Shown in pieces: positions 60,944 to 64,000 of a DNA stretch of 64,000 nt. Each line of letters opens with the position of its first letter. Within the stretch, counting starts at the first letter, position 1. The translations under genes and the position numbers were made by a program. Source of the stretch: JAQBDA01 sp963709875 (GTDB taxonomy: Bacteria > Chloroflexota > Anaerolineae > Anaerolineales > UBA4823); NCBI GenBank assembly GCA_963709875.1, contig CAVPYB010000004.1, forward strand, positions 61,538 through 125,537. The letters run 5' to 3'. The notes beneath the pieces are model-generated. The model did not search any database. It worked only from the letters and a program-made list of their open reading frames with translations, and was not told the origin of the DNA.

Positions 60944-62006
60944 TTTTCTCCATCCGCCCCTCAGGTATCGTTGTATTACGCTCCCGGCTGCGCCGGCGCC
61001 TTTCCATCGTGTCCCGCAGCCTTTCCTCATCCAGTGCTAATCGCGCTGAGCCTGGCTTGAACTGGCTTACTCTTTGCTTACTTGCAAATTCTCTTAATGC
61101 TTCTTCAGATGTATAGGCTGGCTCATACCCTAAAATATCTTTCATCCGGGTCGTATCTGCAACCCATGGATAGCGTATGTAATCCACATCATAGGGGATT
61201 GAGCGGTCAGCACCCCCGCCGCCCAGCAGACCACTGCCCAAGTATGCAAACCAATGCAGGATCGGGGCAGGGTATTTACCTGCCAAGGCAACCAGCTTGC
61301 GCAACGGCATGACGCCCTCTGCCGCAACGTTATAGGCTCCATCAAAGTCGCTCTTTATGCAGTGGACGAGTGAATGGACTACGTCTTCTTCATGTACCAG
61401 CTGCATGAGTGGGTCGAAGCCCAGCAGCACAGGCACTATGCGCTCGGAGAGATAACGTGTCGCCGGTGTCACTGCCACTGGACCGATGATGTTAGGATAA
61501 CGCAGGATGGACAGGCTGACCTGAGGATTTTGTTTGCGAAAGCCATTACAGAAGGCTTCGATCTCGACCAGATCGCGCGTAATGCCATTTTTCCTGCTGC
61601 CCGATATTGGACTTTCCTCGCGAAGGAAAGCCGAATTTCCGGGTCTGGCTCCATACACCACGGTGCTGCTCTTGAAGACGATCTTGCGAACTCCCGCCTG
61701 GGCACAGGCGCCGAACACTTTCATCGTTCCCATCACGTTCAGATCGAAAGCGCTTTCAGAGAGATGCGTTTCTTCGATAAACTTGAGATGGCAAACCGTG
61801 TCGACTGATTCTGTTTGAAACAGCTCCTCAAGCAGCGGGTTGCGAACATCGGCTTCGATCATGTCCAGACCCTCTAACCCAGGATCGGGCGGTTCGGTAT
61901 CCAGACCAATCACGTGATATTCATTTTCCGCCAGCAGGGCGGCAGCAACACGTCTCCCCCATTGATTCGCTACCCCGGTAACTAACACCACGCGTTTACC
62001 CGCCAT
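60930..62006 (-). CDS. NAD-dependent epimerase/dehydratase-like SDR
   Basis: A 358-residue extended SDR. The Rossmann loop is VVLVTGVANQWGRRVAAALL, a variant of TGxxGxxG with Asn-Gln inserted. The catalytic-region Tyr/Lys is unusual: FKSSTVVYGARPGNSAFLRE contains the Tyr, whereas the YxxxK lysine is not obvious. VCHLKFIEETHLSESAFDLN and ILRYPNIIGPVAVTPATRYL follow the family. Overlaps the acyltransferase gene start by 14 bases. Part of the lipid operon; substrate unknown. Confidence 0.82.
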   Translation of the reverse strand: MAGKRVVLVTGVANQWGRRVAAALLAENEYHVIGLDTEPPDPGLEGLDMIEADVRNPLLEELFQTESVDTVCHLKFIEETHLSESAFDLNVMGTMKVFGACAQAGVRKIVFKSSTVVYGARPGNSAFLREESPISGSRKNGITRDLVEIEAFCNGFRKQNPQVSLSILRYPNIIGPVAVTPATRYLSERIVPVLLGFDPLMQLVHEEDVVHSLVHCIKSDFDGAYNVAAEGVMPLRKLVALAGKYPAPILHWFAYLGSGLLGGGGADRSIPYDVDYIRYPWVADTTRMKDILGYEPAYTSEEALREFASKQRVSQFKPGSARLALDEERLRDTMERRRRSRERNTTIPEGRMEKNDDE

Positions 62007-62034
62007 ATAATTGCTCCTGGTAGTTCATTCTATT

Positions 62035-63150
62035 TCAGATCTTGAGTGCTGCTCTCGCTCGCTGGCGCTTGAAATCATACATTTCATCGGTGACAATCTT
62101 ATCGTAAGAACGCAGTTCGGATAATGCGAACTGATGTTTGTTAAACAATCTGGCGATCTCGTTGACCTGCTCCTTGGTGATGTGTCTCCCGATAGTGAAG
62201 TCTTCAAATTTACCTTCCATCGCCAGCAGGATCGTCTCCGCCAGGCAGGCATATGCCCTCCTGGATGGTAAGCCCAAATCGTATCCCCAATCAATCTCCA
62301 CAGGCATCAGGGCCTCGCCGCCTTTGATCACCAGGACATCGGGGCGTCGAACGGCATCTAACGGGTCGATATCCGGCGGCTGGGCAACGTCACAGATGAC
62401 CGCTCCTGGCTTACATTCTAATATATCCATGACCGGCGTTCCAATAGATGAAGTGGCTGTGATGATCAGATCACACCTGGCGAGCAGGCCATTTGGACTT
62501 GTGGCAAAGCTCACGCAAGTACCAGGAGACTCTTGCCGTATCCTGTTTGACAGCTCAACCAGCTTGCTTTTTTCTTTTGAAACAAGTAAGACCTCTTGAA
62601 CCTGTGGAGCCAGCAGCCGGGCACAGGCTGACCCGATTGAACCGGTCGCGCCAATTACCATCAGCCTTGCCAGGCTGAGCTCATTTAATCCCATCCGTCT
62701 GCTGGCCTGTTTGGCAGACTCAATCGTTGTATAGACAGTCAGGCTGTTGCCGCTCGTTATAGCAATATCCAGCTCGCGGGCAACCGTTTCCCCTGCATCA
62801 CCAACCACACTGGTATATGCACCTAAACCCATGATCTTTGCGCCTTGCCTCTGTGCACTGCGAGCCGCGATAGCCAGGCGCTTATACGTGAATTTCTCGC
62901 TGCGCAGCATCATCTGGCGCGGGGTAGTGCCCAAGGTGTAAAGATACCCCTCAACTCTTTGGCCTGTCGTCGGAGAATGCCCCCCCGTCATACGGGATAG
63001 ATAGACCGGTGGTACCCATGCAGCGATCCATTCAAGCACTGATTCCGGTAACAATCGGGTCCATCCAAAGGATGGATGCTCTCGGATATATCTGACTTGC
63101 AGAGGATGGATTACGAAAGCAAATCGGTTAGTGCCATCATCCATCTGCAT
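62035..63150 (-). CDS. Long-chain acyl-ACP reductase-like dehydrogenase (AAR family)
   Basis: A 371-residue protein resembling cyanobacterial fatty acyl-ACP reductase. Matching segments: IMGLGAYTSVVGDAGETVAR (LGGFTSIIFEN region), ITSGNSLTVYTTIESAKQAS (TTGNTHTAY), the NADP loop LMVIGATGSIGSACARLLAP, and RRAYACLAETILLAMEGKFE, where the Cys aligns with the acyl-binding Cys of FACFAEAMLLEFEG. It would reduce acyl-ACP or acyl-CoA to a fatty aldehyde. No aldehyde-deformylating oxygenase is present, so the aldehyde more likely feeds alcohol or ether lipid synthesis (inference). Start 63150 is uncertain (63144 or TTG 63153 possible). Confidence 0.8.
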   Translation of the reverse strand: MQMDDGTNRFAFVIHPLQVRYIREHPSFGWTRLLPESVLEWIAAWVPPVYLSRMTGGHSPTTGQRVEGYLYTLGTTPRQMMLRSEKFTYKRLAIAARSAQRQGAKIMGLGAYTSVVGDAGETVARELDIAITSGNSLTVYTTIESAKQASRRMGLNELSLARLMVIGATGSIGSACARLLAPQVQEVLLVSKEKSKLVELSNRIRQESPGTCVSFATSPNGLLARCDLIITATSSIGTPVMDILECKPGAVICDVAQPPDIDPLDAVRRPDVLVIKGGEALMPVEIDWGYDLGLPSRRAYACLAETILLAMEGKFEDFTIGRHITKEQVNEIARLFNKHQFALSELRSYDKIVTDEMYDFKRQRARAALKI

Positions 63151-63174
63151 CAACTCGCTGGCAGATGCCTACCT

Positions 63175-63606
63175 CTACTTTGCAAGCAGATCGCCGTATC
63201 CCTTCTCTTTGAGCAATACAGGATAAACTTTGTAAAGCGGCTGAACAGCAGGCAAGAGCTTCAAGATTTTTGGAATCGGACCATCTGCTACGATCTGTTT
63301 CTTTGAGAGAGCAGAGACCAGGTTTACTTTACCTTGCCAGAATGAATGAGCGACATCGGCTTTCATCGTCATCAATATGTCCGGCTTCAAGTCGCATTCG
63401 CCGTGAATGACGTCAACGTATGCATCGGGCTGGCTGGGCTTATCCCTGGCATTGATGGTATTCATTGCATCCGGGTCAGTATAACGGAACTGGATGATTA
63501 TTCCGGCCTTGGCAATCTTTGGCCCCACTTGCGGGTCTAGCTTTGCCTGATCCATCAACGCTCCTACACAATCGTAGAATTGATCGGCATCCCGAAATAC
63601 GCCCAT
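63175..63606 (-). CDS. SCP2 sterol-binding-domain protein
   Basis: A 143-residue SCP2-fold protein: MGVFRDADQFYDCVGALMDQ, IIIQFRYTDPDAMNTINARD, DVIHGECDLKPDILMTMKAD, and KVNLVSALSKKQIVADGPIP. Start 63606 is chosen for AGGGAG eight bases upstream and because the paralogue begins at the same point; a 51-codon open extension is low-complexity and unsupported. First gene of the lipid operon, 24 bases before the AAR-like gene. Likely carries lipid or acyl substrate for it. Confidence 0.87.
   Translation of the reverse strand: MGVFRDADQFYDCVGALMDQAKLDPQVGPKIAKAGIIIQFRYTDPDAMNTINARDKPSQPDAYVDVIHGECDLKPDILMTMKADVAHSFWQGKVNLVSALSKKQIVADGPIPKILKLLPAVQPLYKVYPVLLKEKGYGDLLAK

Positions 63607-64000
<394 letters not shown>

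Overview
The window looks like a chromosomal segment of an anaerobic Chloroflexota bacterium, most likely Anaerolineae. This rests on gene content and style and not on any search: a MoxR/DUF58/DUF4129 operon, toastrack (LiaF-like) membrane proteins around pncB, DUF11-type surface protein, a BMP-family nucleoside importer, SelB, an MshA-like glycosyltransferase and DinG with a fused exonuclease. Composition is even by eye, genes are dense, and I see no insertion sequence, prophage or CRISPR array.

Layout. 1-3.7 kb: edge of a DUF11 surface protein, selB, and a coiled-coil protein (all minus). 3.8-7.5 kb: three overlapping membrane genes resembling the antiporter-like part of hydrogenase-4/complex I. 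7.5-12.6 kb: dihydropyrimidinase plus a peptide-type ABC permease pair, one of which carries a C-terminal beta-propeller. 12.7-17 kb: a hypothetical gene, a PLP enzyme, a GtrB-like glycosyltransferase and threonine synthase. 17-30 kb: a nucleobase salvage/fermentation region: BMP lipoprotein, ABC ATPase and two permeases, then carbamate kinase, two carbamoyltransferase paralogues, a GntR/UTRA regulator, adenine deaminase and 8-oxoguanine deaminase; the last six form one minus-strand operon with two 15-bp GntR operators framing its promoter. folD follows.

31-37.2 kb (plus strand) is the most striking block: a lipoprotein, a 39-residue membrane peptide ending in WIYQGF, an MBOAT, two SGNH-type proteins, an acyl carrier protein and an acyl-AMP ligase. 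Part for part this matches the Dlt D-alanylation pathway (DltX, B, D, C, A), but with a fatty-acyl-AMP-ligase-like activating enzyme and in a phylum without known teichoic acids. I read it as a cell-envelope acylation system of unknown acyl donor and acceptor.

37-64 kb: GT4 glycosyltransferase, tRNA-Thr(CGT), udk, a cyclophilin, VTT protein, M20 peptidase, the MoxR operon, dinG, toastrack proteins with pncB, a group of ParB-like/universal-stress proteins, a metallophosphoesterase, divergent patatins, and a lipid operon (two SCP2 proteins, a cyanobacterial-AAR-like reductase with the catalytic Cys, an SDR, and a zinc-finger/acyltransferase fusion).

At least six genes (PLP enzyme, GT2, adenine deaminase, folD, a membrane protein, the acyltransferase) are broken by one extra base each, and carbamate kinase carries two compensating indels in its Gly-rich motif. 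This is more likely residual assembly error than decay; three of the sites are GAGTC/GACTC expanded to GAGTTC/GAACTC. A 39-bp perfect repeat occurs twice, 44 kb apart, in the same orientation relative to the downstream gene.
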